DNA of 64,000 bases from Martinezella lusitana (GTDB lineage Bacteria; Pseudomonadota; Alphaproteobacteria; Rhizobiales; Rhizobiaceae), in contig NZ_JAFEVL010000061.1 in the NCBI RefSeq assembly GCF_016901135.1, positions 1-64,000 of the forward strand. Reading direction: 5' to 3'. A model generated the notes under the pieces. That model did not search any database. It was not told where the DNA came from and saw nothing but the letters and a program-made list of their open reading frames with translations. Shown here piece by piece: positions 16,268-24,769 of the stretch (its first letter is position 1; each line of letters starts with the position of its first letter). The position numbers were made by a program, and so were the translations under genes.

Positions 16268-17191
16268 ATGGCCGATACCGTTCATAACGCTGCTCGAACC
16301 GGCCAAAAGACCTGGCTGACGTTGAAGGTGAGAGAGATGATGGAGGCGTGGCTGTTCGTCAGCCCCACCTTCATCGGTTTCCTCATCTTCTTCCTCGGCC
16401 CGCTCTGCGCCGTGGCCTATTATTCAATGACAGAGTGGAACCTGCTCAGCCAGCAGGCCACCTTCGTTGGCGTTGCCAATTTTCAAAATGCGCTCTTCGA
16501 AAACCCTGACTTTTGGCTTGTGGTACGCAATTCGATCATCTTTGCGATCGGTCTCGTGCCGCTCAACATGGCGCTCGCGCTCGCCTTGGCGCTTGCCCTT
16601 TCCCGGCCGTTCTTCGGGGTTGTGTTCTTTCGCACGGTGTTCTTCGCCCCCGTGATCACCTCGGCCATCGCCTGGGCCATCGTCTGGAAATTTCTGCTGC
16701 AGGGAGAAGGCGGTTTCATCAACCAGGTCCTGGCGCTGGTCGGGATCACCGGCCCAAACTGGCTGCGTGAACCGAACTGGGCCATGGCGGCGGTCATCGT
16801 CACCCGCGTCATCAAGATGGTCGGCCTCAACATGATCCTCTACATTGCGGCACTGCAGGCGATCCCGCGGGACTATGAGGAGGCAGCGCGCCTGGAAGGC
16901 GCCTCGCGCCGGCAGATCTTCAGCATGATCACCTGGCCGTTGCTGGCGCCGACCACGCTCGTCATCATGGTCATCACGACGATCGGCTCCTTCAAGGTCT
17001 TCGATCACATATACCAGATGACCGGTGGCGGACCGGAAAACGGCACATTGGTGCTTGCCTTCTACATCTACCAGCAGGGGTTCAAATTCTTCAATGTCGG
17101 CTATGCCTCGGCGCTCGCCATGATCATGTTCGTGATGATCATGGCGCTGACGCTGGCGCAGGTGATGCTGCGGAGAAAGGGTTCGGAATGA
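16268..17191 (+). CDS. ABC transporter permease (MalF-like)
   Basis: The product is 307 aa from ATG 16268, 12 bases after the binding-protein gene, with AGAGAGAAG as Shine-Dalgarno. Six transmembrane helices are visible, the first near residues 28-50 (LFVSPTFIGFLIFFLG). The EAA loop that contacts the ATPase reads YEEAARLEGASRRQIF-x6-WPLLAPT. It forms the translocation channel as a heterodimer with the next product. The stop overlaps the next start as ATGA. Confidence 0.9.
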   Translation: MADTVHNAARTGQKTWLTLKVREMMEAWLFVSPTFIGFLIFFLGPLCAVAYYSMTEWNLLSQQATFVGVANFQNALFENPDFWLVVRNSIIFAIGLVPLNMALALALALALSRPFFGVVFFRTVFFAPVITSAIAWAIVWKFLLQGEGGFINQVLALVGITGPNWLREPNWAMAAVIVTRVIKMVGLNMILYIAALQAIPRDYEEAARLEGASRRQIFSMITWPLLAPTTLVIMVITTIGSFKVFDHIYQMTGGGPENGTLVLAFYIYQQGFKFFNVGYASALAMIMFVMIMALTLAQVMLRRKGSE

Positions 17192-18030
17192 CCCAGCGGC
17201 AAATCCAGATTCTCTACCGTACGTGCTGGACGATCGCACTCCTGATCGCCGCCATACCTTTTGTTTTTCCATTCATTTGGATGGTGTCGGCCGGCTTCAA
17301 GAGCGTCACCGAGATATTCGGTGCACCGACGCTTATTCCGCGCGTCTGGCGCTGGCAGAATTTCGTCGAAGTATTCACGTACCAGCCTTTCGCTCGGCAG
17401 TATTTCAATTCGCTTTACATCGCGATCGTGGTGACGGTGCTCACCCTCGTCATATCGTCCTTGGCCGGCTATGCGCTGGCGCGCATGCGGTTCGCCGGTT
17501 CCGGGCTGCTGATGCTTTTTCTGATCTCAGCGCTCATGGTCCCGGAAGAGGTAACGATCATTCCGAACTTCTTCCTGATGCGTTGGCTTGGTTTGGTGGA
17601 TACTCACTGGCCGCTGATCCTGCTGCCCACCTTCGGCCCTCATGGGGTGATGGCGACGTTCCTGATGCGCCAGTATTTTCTGGCCCTGCCCAAGGAACTG
17701 GAAGAAGCCGGCAAGATGGACGGCCTCTCACGCTTCGGCGTTTGGTGGAAGATAGCGCTGCCGATGGCGCGTCCGGCCCTGGCCGCGGTTTCCATCATCA
17801 CTTTTCTGTTCTCGTGGAACCTGTTCCTGGAGCCGCTGATCTTTCTGAGTTCGCTCGACATGTTCACGCTGCCTTTGGCCTTGTCCAACTTCAACGACAG
17901 CTACGGCTTACCGCTGTGGAACCTGCAGCTTGCCGCTACCAGCCTTGCCGTGGTGCCGATCCTGATCGTCTATCTGATCGCCCAGCGGCAGATCATCGAA
18001 AGTTTCGCGCTATCGGGCGTGAAAGGATGA
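17188..18030 (+). CDS. ABC transporter permease (MalG-like)
   Basis: The product is 280 aa, overlapping the MalF-like gene by four bases. Six transmembrane helices, beginning with TIALLIAAIPFVFPFIWMV, and the EAA loop KELEEAGKMDGLSRFGVWWKI followed by PMARPAL identify the MalG type. It completes the importer membrane dimer. The gap to the ATPase gene is only 13 bases, which continues the operon. Confidence 0.9.
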   Translation: MTQRQIQILYRTCWTIALLIAAIPFVFPFIWMVSAGFKSVTEIFGAPTLIPRVWRWQNFVEVFTYQPFARQYFNSLYIAIVVTVLTLVISSLAGYALARMRFAGSGLLMLFLISALMVPEEVTIIPNFFLMRWLGLVDTHWPLILLPTFGPHGVMATFLMRQYFLALPKELEEAGKMDGLSRFGVWWKIALPMARPALAAVSIITFLFSWNLFLEPLIFLSSLDMFTLPLALSNFNDSYGLPLWNLQLAATSLAVVPILIVYLIAQRQIIESFALSGVKG

Positions 18031-18043
18031 GGAATTTACATTC

Positions 18044-19079
<1,036 letters not shown>

Positions 19080-19081
<2 letters not shown>

Positions 19082-19202
19082 GCGTCTGACGGAGGCGCTG
19101 CGTTCGCTTATCGACGAAACCGTCCTCGCTCTCGCTGAGAAGCGTGGCGAAGTTCACGCCGCCCTATGCGGCGAGTTGTTCGGCATTCTCGACAACATCC
19201 CC
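19080..19202 (+). pseudogene. C-terminal remnant of a large serine recombinase
   Basis: In the frame that overlaps the ATPase stop, about 40 codons read ERLTEALRSLIDETVLALAEK then RGEVHAALCGELFGILDN. This resembles the C-terminal end of rhizobial recombinase-family proteins (RSLIERIVLTP, EKRGEVHAKLHGELA, from memory). There is no start codon, no catalytic domain and no Shine-Dalgarno sequence, so it is a scrap. It abuts the end of the catabolic island exactly, which suggests that a mobile element once sat here or that the island was joined to this site by recombination. Confidence 0.5.
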
Positions 19203-19478
19203 ACACCGATATTGATAGGCTTCGCCCAAGATAGCTTCTCGTTCCCAGCGCCACCACCAGACCATCACCCTCCCGCCGAACGGAAAGGCCGTCGGCCTGC
19301 GCGCGAGTGAGCTACGGACGCTTTGTCGACGGAACCCGGCCGCTCCCGCATCCCGGCAACGCAGGCAAAGGTCGCGCGAACGGCCTGATGTGAGCCACGC
19401 GGGAATCGGGTGGCCGACGATCGGATTCGGGAGCAAGGATCGGGGTGCGTCCGGCGAATTTCGGCGGCACGGTCGGAC
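19203..19478. other. Non-coding stretch between the island and the ada operon
   Basis: About 280 bases without a gene that I can support. A plus-strand frame continuing from the recombinase scrap stays open to 19310 but becomes Pro/His-rich and meaningless. It presumably holds the ada promoter near its right end; I see no clear Ada box. Confidence 0.35.
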
Positions 19479-19492
19479 AGGAGCAATTCGAG

Positions 19493-20593
19493 ATGACGAT
19501 CATGACTATATCCGCACGTATGACTCAACCCACCTCGACGCTATCGGTAGCCGAGGATCCTCGCTGGGCGTGCATCGTTGCCCGCGACAAGGCGGCGGAC
19601 GGTCATCTTTGGTATTCGGTCACGACGACAAGGGTCTATTGCCGCCCATCGTGCCCGTCGCGCATTGCCAATCCCCAGAATGTCGCCTTCCACGACACGC
19701 TGGAGAGTGCGCGGGCGACCGGTTTCCGGCCCTGCAAGCGCTGCAATCCGGAGGGTCTCTCACTTGAATGCGAGAATGCGGCCCTTGTCGCCAAGGCATG
19801 CCGGATCATCGAGGAAAGCGAGGAGGAGCCCTCGCTGGAAGAGCTGGCAGACGCCGTCGGCCGGAGCTCCAGCTATTTCCATCGTGTGTTCAAGGCCACG
19901 ACCGGATTGACCCCGAAGAACTATGCCGCCGCCGACCGCTCGAAGAAGGTGCGCAAGGGCCTGGCAACCGGCAACAGCGTCACAGAGGCCATTTATGACG
20001 CAGGGTTCAACTCCAGCGGCCGCTTCTACGAAAAATCGACCGGCATGCTCGGGATGACGCCTTCGCAATATCGTGCCGGCGGCGCCAACGAGGAGATCAA
20101 GTTCGCGGTCGGACAGACATCGCTCGGCGCGATCCTCGTCGCATCAAGCGCGAAGGGCGTTGCTTCGATCCTGCTCGGAGACGACCCTGACGAGTTGGTC
20201 CGCAATCTTCAGGATCGTTTCCCGAGAGCCCGTCTCATCGGCGCCGATCGCGACTATGAGGCCCTGATCGCGGGGGTTGTCGGCTTCGTCGAAGCGCCGG
20301 GCATCGGTCTGGGCCTGCCGCTCGATGTCCGCGGCACGGCGTTCCAGCGCCGCGTTTGGCAGGTACTTCAGGAGGTTCCTGTCGGCGAAACGGTGTCCTA
20401 TGCCGAAATTGCCCGCCGCATCGGATCACCGAAATCGGTGCGGGCAGTCGCAGGCGCCTGTGCGGCGAACAATCTCGCTGTCGCCATTCCCTGCCACCGC
20501 GTGGTTCGCAATGACGGTGCGATCTCGGGCTATGCCTGGGGTATCGAGCGCAAGCGTGCCCTGCTCGATCGGGAGGTGTCCCGGTCTGCCTGA
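19493..20593 (+). CDS. ada: Ada: bifunctional DNA methyl-acceptor regulator and O6-methylguanine-DNA methyltransferase
   Basis: The product is 366 aa from ATG 19493, with AGGAG 9 bases upstream. Residues 20-87 are the N-terminal zinc domain: Cys50 and Cys54 (CRPSC) plus Cys81 and Cys84 (CKRC) bind zinc, Cys50 being the phosphotriester methyl acceptor. Residues 95-193 are AraC-type helix-turn-helix. Residues 200-366 are the methyltransferase, with RAVAGACAANN and the acceptor Cys334 in IPCHRVV. All functional residues are present. It should repair methylphosphotriesters and O6-methylguanine and switch on the alkylation response. An operon of three more genes follows, two of them clearly connected with alkylation repair. 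Confidence 0.93.
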   Translation: MTIMTISARMTQPTSTLSVAEDPRWACIVARDKAADGHLWYSVTTTRVYCRPSCPSRIANPQNVAFHDTLESARATGFRPCKRCNPEGLSLECENAALVAKACRIIEESEEEPSLEELADAVGRSSSYFHRVFKATTGLTPKNYAAADRSKKVRKGLATGNSVTEAIYDAGFNSSGRFYEKSTGMLGMTPSQYRAGGANEEIKFAVGQTSLGAILVASSAKGVASILLGDDPDELVRNLQDRFPRARLIGADRDYEALIAGVVGFVEAPGIGLGLPLDVRGTAFQRRVWQVLQEVPVGETVSYAEIARRIGSPKSVRAVAGACAANNLAVAIPCHRVVRNDGAISGYAWGIERKRALLDREVSRSA

Positions 20594-20630
20594 CAGGCAC
20601 GCAACGCTTGAAACAAGGAGTGTTTCACTG

Positions 20631-20873
20631 ATGTTTTCGCGCGGCGGATTCGATGCAAAGACGGGTCGACGCCGGCCGCCCAAAATTGATGCGGTCTTCG
20701 TGGCCCTCGCTCAGGACAATCCCGACAAGATGCTCGTGATGGCCCATATCGGCCAGCTTGTTGCCGATGGCTTTGCGGTCTGGGATATGCTCGACAGTGG
20801 AGAGATCGAGGTCCGCTTCAACTCGGGCGAGATATTTTTGCTCGCTGAAACCACCATCCTGCGTCTGGTCTGA
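20631..20873 (+). CDS. Small conserved protein in the ada operon, function unknown
   Basis: The product is 80 aa from ATG 20631, with AAGGAG and 10-base spacing, 37 bases after ada. It begins with a basic patch (GGFDAKTGRRRPPKID) followed by helices (VFVALAQDNPDKMLVMAHIGQLVADGFAVWDML) and a short beta pair (EIEVRFNSGEIFLLAE). It has no cysteine, signal or known motif. The position inside an alkylation-response operon is the only clue to function. A terminator-like hairpin follows it at 20898. Confidence 0.65.
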   Translation: MFSRGGFDAKTGRRRPPKIDAVFVALAQDNPDKMLVMAHIGQLVADGFAVWDMLDSGEIEVRFNSGEIFLLAETTILRLV

Positions 20874-20897
20874 TCGATCGCCAGGAAGAAGGTCCAT

Positions 20898-20927
20898 GCC
20901 GGGTGCACGCGCCCGGCTTCTTTCTTT
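20898..20927 (+). terminator. Rho-independent terminator after the 80-aa gene
   Basis: GCCGGG and CCCGGC pair around an 8-base loop, followed by TTCTTTCTTT. It would end or attenuate the ada transcript before the second methyltransferase gene. A second hairpin (CCGGA...TCCGG with inner TTGGG/CCCAA, near 20971-20996) lies in the leader of that gene. Confidence 0.6.
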
Positions 20928-21037
20928 GCGCCATGTGCCAGGCAGATAGTTTCTTGATTTGAAAGCAAGGACCGGAGTTTGGGCGGCCCAAGTCCGGAGT
21001 AACTTTGATGCTGATAACAGAGCAAGGAGTTACGACG

Positions 21038-21604
21038 ATGAACCTCATGATCTCCAAACATGCGTTGCGGACCACGCCCCCGACGAAAGCCACGGCTATA
21101 TCAGCCGATATCCTTTTCTACGCCGTCGCCGGATGCGCGCTGGGCAAGGTCCTGGTCGCACGCAGCGCCAGGGGTGTCTGCGCGATCCTGCTCGGCGACA
21201 GCGCCGAAGAACTGACTGCGGATCTCGTCAATCGCTTCCCGCAGGCCACGTTTGTTTCGAATGAAGCCGCGGTCAAGGACGATCTGGCGCAGGTGTTCCG
21301 CTACCTCGATACTCCGGCCGAGGGCCTTCATCTCACCCTCGACATGCGCGGGACATCGTTTCAGCGCCGCGTGTGGGAAAAGCTGAAGGCGATCCCCGTC
21401 GGCAGGACGGTGAGCTACATGGAGCTGGCCCGCTGGGTCAGCCCTCTGGCCAACCCCCGCGCCGTTGCCAGCGCCTGCGCGGCCAACCCGATTGCACTGG
21501 CCATTCCCTGCCACCGCGTCGTCCGTGGCAATGGCGACCTGGCCGGCTATCGCTGGGGCATCGAACGCAAGCGCGAGCTCATCCAGAAGGAAGCCAAGGC
21601 ATGA
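21038..21604 (+). CDS. ogt: Methylated-DNA-[protein]-cysteine S-methyltransferase
   Basis: The product is 188 aa from ATG 21038 with AAGGAG 8 bases upstream. It matches the C-terminal half of Ada: an N-terminal ribonuclease-H-like domain (CALGKVLVARSARGVCAILLGD), the GTSFQRRVWEKLKAIPVGRTVSY helix-turn-helix block, RAVASACAANP and the methyl-acceptor Cys158 in IPCHRVV. It dealkylates O6-alkylguanine in a suicidal one-step reaction. Similarity to the C-terminal part of Ada at 19493 suggests an old duplication. Its stop overlaps the oxygenase start as ATGA. Confidence 0.9.
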   Translation: MNLMISKHALRTTPPTKATAISADILFYAVAGCALGKVLVARSARGVCAILLGDSAEELTADLVNRFPQATFVSNEAAVKDDLAQVFRYLDTPAEGLHLTLDMRGTSFQRRVWEKLKAIPVGRTVSYMELARWVSPLANPRAVASACAANPIALAIPCHRVVRGNGDLAGYRWGIERKRELIQKEAKA

Positions 21605-22350
21605 ACTCTCATGTATCTACCGTCTCTCCGGCCTCTGCGGTTGCGTCCGCAGAGGCCTGGGTTGCCGCCTACGACTGGAAGGCGCTTGCCGGAGAGCTCG
21701 ACAGCTTCGGCTGCGCCGTGCTGACGAAGCTGCTTGCGCCGGAGGAGTGCCGCGCGATCGCGGGATTGTATCCCGACGAAAGCCACTTTCGCAGTCATGT
21801 CATCATGGCGCGGCATGGTTTCGGCAAAGGGGAGTATCGTTACTTCAAGTATCCGCTTCCCGATCTGCTCGGCGGCTTGCGTACCGCTCTCTATCCGCGC
21901 CTTGCTGATGTCGCCAATGAATGGAATGCGCGCATGGGGATCGATGAGCGCTATCCCGACGAGCATGCTTCGTTCCTGAAGCAGTGCCACGCCGCCGGCC
22001 AGGTGCGCCCGACGCCGCTGTTGCTGCAATATGTCCCGGGCGACTTCAATTGCCTGCATCAGGATCTCTATGGCGATCTCGCTTTTCCGATCCAGGTGGC
22101 GATCCTGCTTTCGGAACCTGGCCGGGACTTCACGGGCGGCGAATTCGCCCTGACCGAGCAGCGGCCACGCATGCAGAGCCGCGTCGAGGTCGTACCGCTT
22201 CGCCAGGGCGATGCCGTTGCCTTCGCGGTTCACAATCGCCCTGTGCGGGGTTCGAAGGGGAACTATCGCGTGAACCTGCGCCATGGCGTGAGCCGTGTCC
22301 GTTCCGGCATGCGGCACACGGTCGGGATCATCTTCCACGACGCCAGATGA
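21601..22350 (+). CDS. 2-oxoglutarate/Fe(II)-dependent oxygenase of the alkylation-response operon
   Basis: The product is 249 aa, overlapping the methyltransferase gene by four bases. The jelly-roll iron site starts with His153-x-Asp155 (LHQDLYGD); His211 or His228 (NLRHGVSR) completes the facial triad, with a nearby arginine for 2-oxoglutarate. The downstream strand TGGEFAL is typical of prolyl-hydroxylase-like oxygenases. It is not AlkB by sequence, but its coupling to a methyltransferase suggests a direct-reversal dealkylase role. The alternative is a protein hydroxylase acting in the same stress. Confidence 0.8.
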   Translation: MNSHVSTVSPASAVASAEAWVAAYDWKALAGELDSFGCAVLTKLLAPEECRAIAGLYPDESHFRSHVIMARHGFGKGEYRYFKYPLPDLLGGLRTALYPRLADVANEWNARMGIDERYPDEHASFLKQCHAAGQVRPTPLLLQYVPGDFNCLHQDLYGDLAFPIQVAILLSEPGRDFTGGEFALTEQRPRMQSRVEVVPLRQGDAVAFAVHNRPVRGSKGNYRVNLRHGVSRVRSGMRHTVGIIFHDAR

Positions 22351-22356
22351 CAGCAT

Positions 22357-22380
22357 CGCGAAGGCCGGCGTCGCGTTTTT
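22357..22380 (+). terminator. Weak terminator after the alkylation-response operon
   Basis: CGCGA and TCGCG pair around AGGCCGGCG, followed by TTTTT. The stem is short. It lies between the convergent oxygenase gene and the frameshifted SDR. Confidence 0.35.
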
Positions 22381-22405
22381 GCGGCGTCGCCCTGCGATCA
22401 CGCCG

Positions 22406-23225
22406 TCAGCCTTGAGCCCGCCTTGAAACGTCTGCCCAAGCTTCCCAGGTCGCAAGCCGCTCGGCATACTGCTTCTGAGCGACGCCGAGAGGGATCTCGC
22501 CAAGGAACAGCCTGAGCGGGGGCGCCGGCGAGTCGACGACTTGCAGGATGGCCTCGGCGGTTGCCGCCGGGTTGCCTAGTTTGCGTGATGCGCCCGCGGC
22601 CTTCAGGCGATCGCGAAGCCCTGCATATTCCGCCATCGTCGGCACGTGGGTCGAAGAACTTCCACGCCAATCGGTGTCGTAGCCGCCGGGTTCTATCAGC
22701 GTGACCTTGATGCCGAATTCCGCAACCTCCGACGCCAAGGTTTCTCCAAGACCTTCCACCGCCCACTTTGTTGCGTTGTAGATGCCGGCGGTCGGGAAGG
22801 TGATGATACCAGCGATACTGGAGGTTATCAGGATATTCCCTCCGCCCTGTTTGCGAAGGTAAGGCAGCGCGGCCTGGACAACCCATAGGGTGCCGAAGAA
22901 GTTCGTTTCGAACTGCGCCCGGGGTATTCTCCTCGTCGGTTTCCTCAATCGCGCCGAAGACGGCGTAGCCGGCATTGCTGACAACAATGTCGAGCCGTCC
23001 GAACGTGGCGACGGCAGCGCTCACGGCTTCCCTGACCTTCTCCTCGCTGCGTACGTCGAGGTCGATTACTAGCAGGGCGGAACCGTAGATCTCAGCGAGA
23101 TCCGCGAGCGTTTTCGGGTTTCTGACGCAGGCCGCGACCTTGTCTCCGCGGGCGAGAACAGCTTCTGTCCAGACGCGTCCGAGCCCTCGCGAGGCTCCGG
23201 TAATGAACCAGATCTTTTCGTTCAT
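22406..23225 (-). pseudogene. SDR-family oxidoreductase interrupted by a +1 frameshift
   Basis: The reading starts at ATG 23225 (AAGGAT upstream). The first part runs in frame through TGASRGLG and NAGYAVFGAIEETDEE, then the homologous sequence resumes one frame over as RAQFETNFFGTLWVVQAALPY through the catalytic serine, YNATKWA and IEPGGYDTDW to a stop at 22406. The switch is at a run of four G on the plus strand (22921-22924); removing one G restores a single frame of about 272 codons, the normal length. Either the gene is newly dead or this is a sequencing error. Neighbours give no pathway. Confidence 0.8.
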
Positions 23226-23470
23226 GGCCAAATCATCCTTATTTTTGAGTGAGCGTTCCCACTCGCCAAATTCGGCGGGTGAGAAGGCAACACGAACTCC
23301 ACTCGGTTGTCCCATGAGAAGCTAATGGTGGATGATGCCCGGTCGCTAACCGGCATAAGCCAGATAATGCGGCGATCCGGCCAAAGACCGAGACGCCACC
23401 TTTTGGATTTGAAGGAGGCGCGCCAATGTCAGGCCATCCGGCCCGGCGCCGATTATTCCGATCTTAGCTT

Positions 23471-24385
23471 TTACGATTGTGGTCTTGTGTGCCGCTGGGC
23501 GGCCGTTTCGAAATCGACGATTTCCGCCTTGGAGCGGCTTTCGACATCCGGCGAGCTGCCGGGTTGCGGCTGTTTCCGGCTTCCTCGTTCAAGGTCACTT
23601 GCCGCAGCCTCGGTGAAGTACCGAGCCGGTGTCGTTCCCAGCATGCGCCTGAACATGGCTATGAAAGCGCTCGGGCTTTCATAGCCGAGGTCGAATGCGA
23701 CGTTCGTAACGGAGTGTCCGGTTGCGAGACGCTGCAATGCCAGGCCGATGTGCAGCTGCTGCCGCCACCGAACGAACGACATGCCCGTCTCGCGCTGGAA
23801 TAGCCGCGTCAGTGTGCGGTTGCTTGCGCCGACCCGCGCGCCCCATTCCTCGATCGTGAAACGCAGCGAGGGGTCATCGATCAGCGTCTCGATAAGACGC
23901 CGAAGGCGGCGATCCGTCGGCATCGGCAAATGCAGGGGTTCGAGCGGGGCTGCCTGCAGTTCATCCAGCAACACGGAGACAAGCCGCTCCTCGCGCGTAT
24001 CGCCTTCCGGATAGAGCGACGGGCCGGAAGCAAAGCGAAGCAGGAGTTCGCGAAGCAGCGGTTGGACGAACAAAATTCCGCACCCGTCGCGCAAAGAGCT
24101 CGCAAGCGTCGGCTCTATATAGAGATTGCCGACCGTGACCCGGCCAACCGAGCGGGCAACATGAGCGACGCCGCTCGGTATCCAGATCGCGCAATGGGGC
24201 GGCACAGTCCAAATGCCGCCGGAGGCTTCCACGGTGATGACGCCGCTGACGACATAAAGCAGCTGTGCCTTACGGTGGCGGTGGGGGTCGGTCTCATGGA
24301 GGGATGCGAGCTCGATCGTAAGCCCGACGACAGAGCGTGGGACTTCGTCGGGATCCTCCAGGTCCGGGGTACTCGTAATGCTCAT
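23471..24385 (-). CDS. AraC-family regulator with N-terminal cupin
   Basis: The product is 304 aa. Residues 20-95 form an AraC-binding cupin (HETDPHRHRKAQLLYVVSG, then VPPHCAIWIPSGVAH), and residues 160-262 carry the two helix-turn-helix motifs (FTIEEWGARVGASNRTLTRLFQRETG and SVTNVAFDLGYESPSAFIAMFRRMLGTTPARYF). The last 40 residues are a low-complexity tail. This is the group that responds to small ligands through a metal-free or metal-bound cupin. It is transcribed towards the frameshifted SDR gene, with about 245 bases between, and may once have controlled it. Confidence 0.85.
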   Translation of the reverse strand: MSITSTPDLEDPDEVPRSVVGLTIELASLHETDPHRHRKAQLLYVVSGVITVEASGGIWTVPPHCAIWIPSGVAHVARSVGRVTVGNLYIEPTLASSLRDGCGILFVQPLLRELLLRFASGPSLYPEGDTREERLVSVLLDELQAAPLEPLHLPMPTDRRLRRLIETLIDDPSLRFTIEEWGARVGASNRTLTRLFQRETGMSFVRWRQQLHIGLALQRLATGHSVTNVAFDLGYESPSAFIAMFRRMLGTTPARYFTEAAASDLERGSRKQPQPGSSPDVESRSKAEIVDFETAAQRHTRPQS

Positions 24386-24699
24386 CGAGCCGCCTCCTGC
24401 TTACGCGGAATACAAAATACGCTTGAAATCGGCGCTCGAACGGCAGACCTGAATAAATCGAAGGTCCGATGAAGCGAGCTGTTGCGGACGGCTTCAGCGT
24501 TCATTTGCCGGTGCCCTGAGAGTGACCCCGGACCCATCGCAAGCAACGAAGAACCGATGCCGAATTTGGGGATGAGCCTAGCACAGTAGCCGAAGGTCGG
24601 CTCGTGCTGACGTGCCACAAAGTATCGCGACCCGGCCATTTCCCATGCATGGGTGGATCAGGACGGAGTTGCCGCGCGGGCGAGCGGAAGAGCGTGGCA
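24386..24699. other. Intergenic stretch upstream of the AraC gene
   Basis: About 310 bases between the AraC start and the terminator of the 24770 gene. Only short frames are present, none with a Shine-Dalgarno sequence or family-like product. It should contain the AraC promoter; no strong inverted repeat is evident. Confidence 0.35.
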
Positions 24700-24737
24700 A
24701 AAGAAAACCGCCTGCCTGGATGCCAGGCGGGCGGTTG
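24700..24737 (-). terminator. Rho-independent terminator of the 853-aa FAD/GcvT gene
   Basis: AACCGCCTGCCTGG (24707-24720) pairs with CCAGGCGGGCGGTT (24724-24737) with a 3-base loop and one G-U type mismatch. Read on the minus strand it is followed by TTTTCTTTT. It lies 33 bases beyond the stop at 24770. Confidence 0.85.
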
Positions 24738-24769
24738 TTCAATCCAGCTTCTCCGCAGCGACGTGGTGA

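Noticed and set aside
19300..19492. Ada box upstream of ada
   Set aside because: No convincing AAAGCGCA-type element was found in this stretch.
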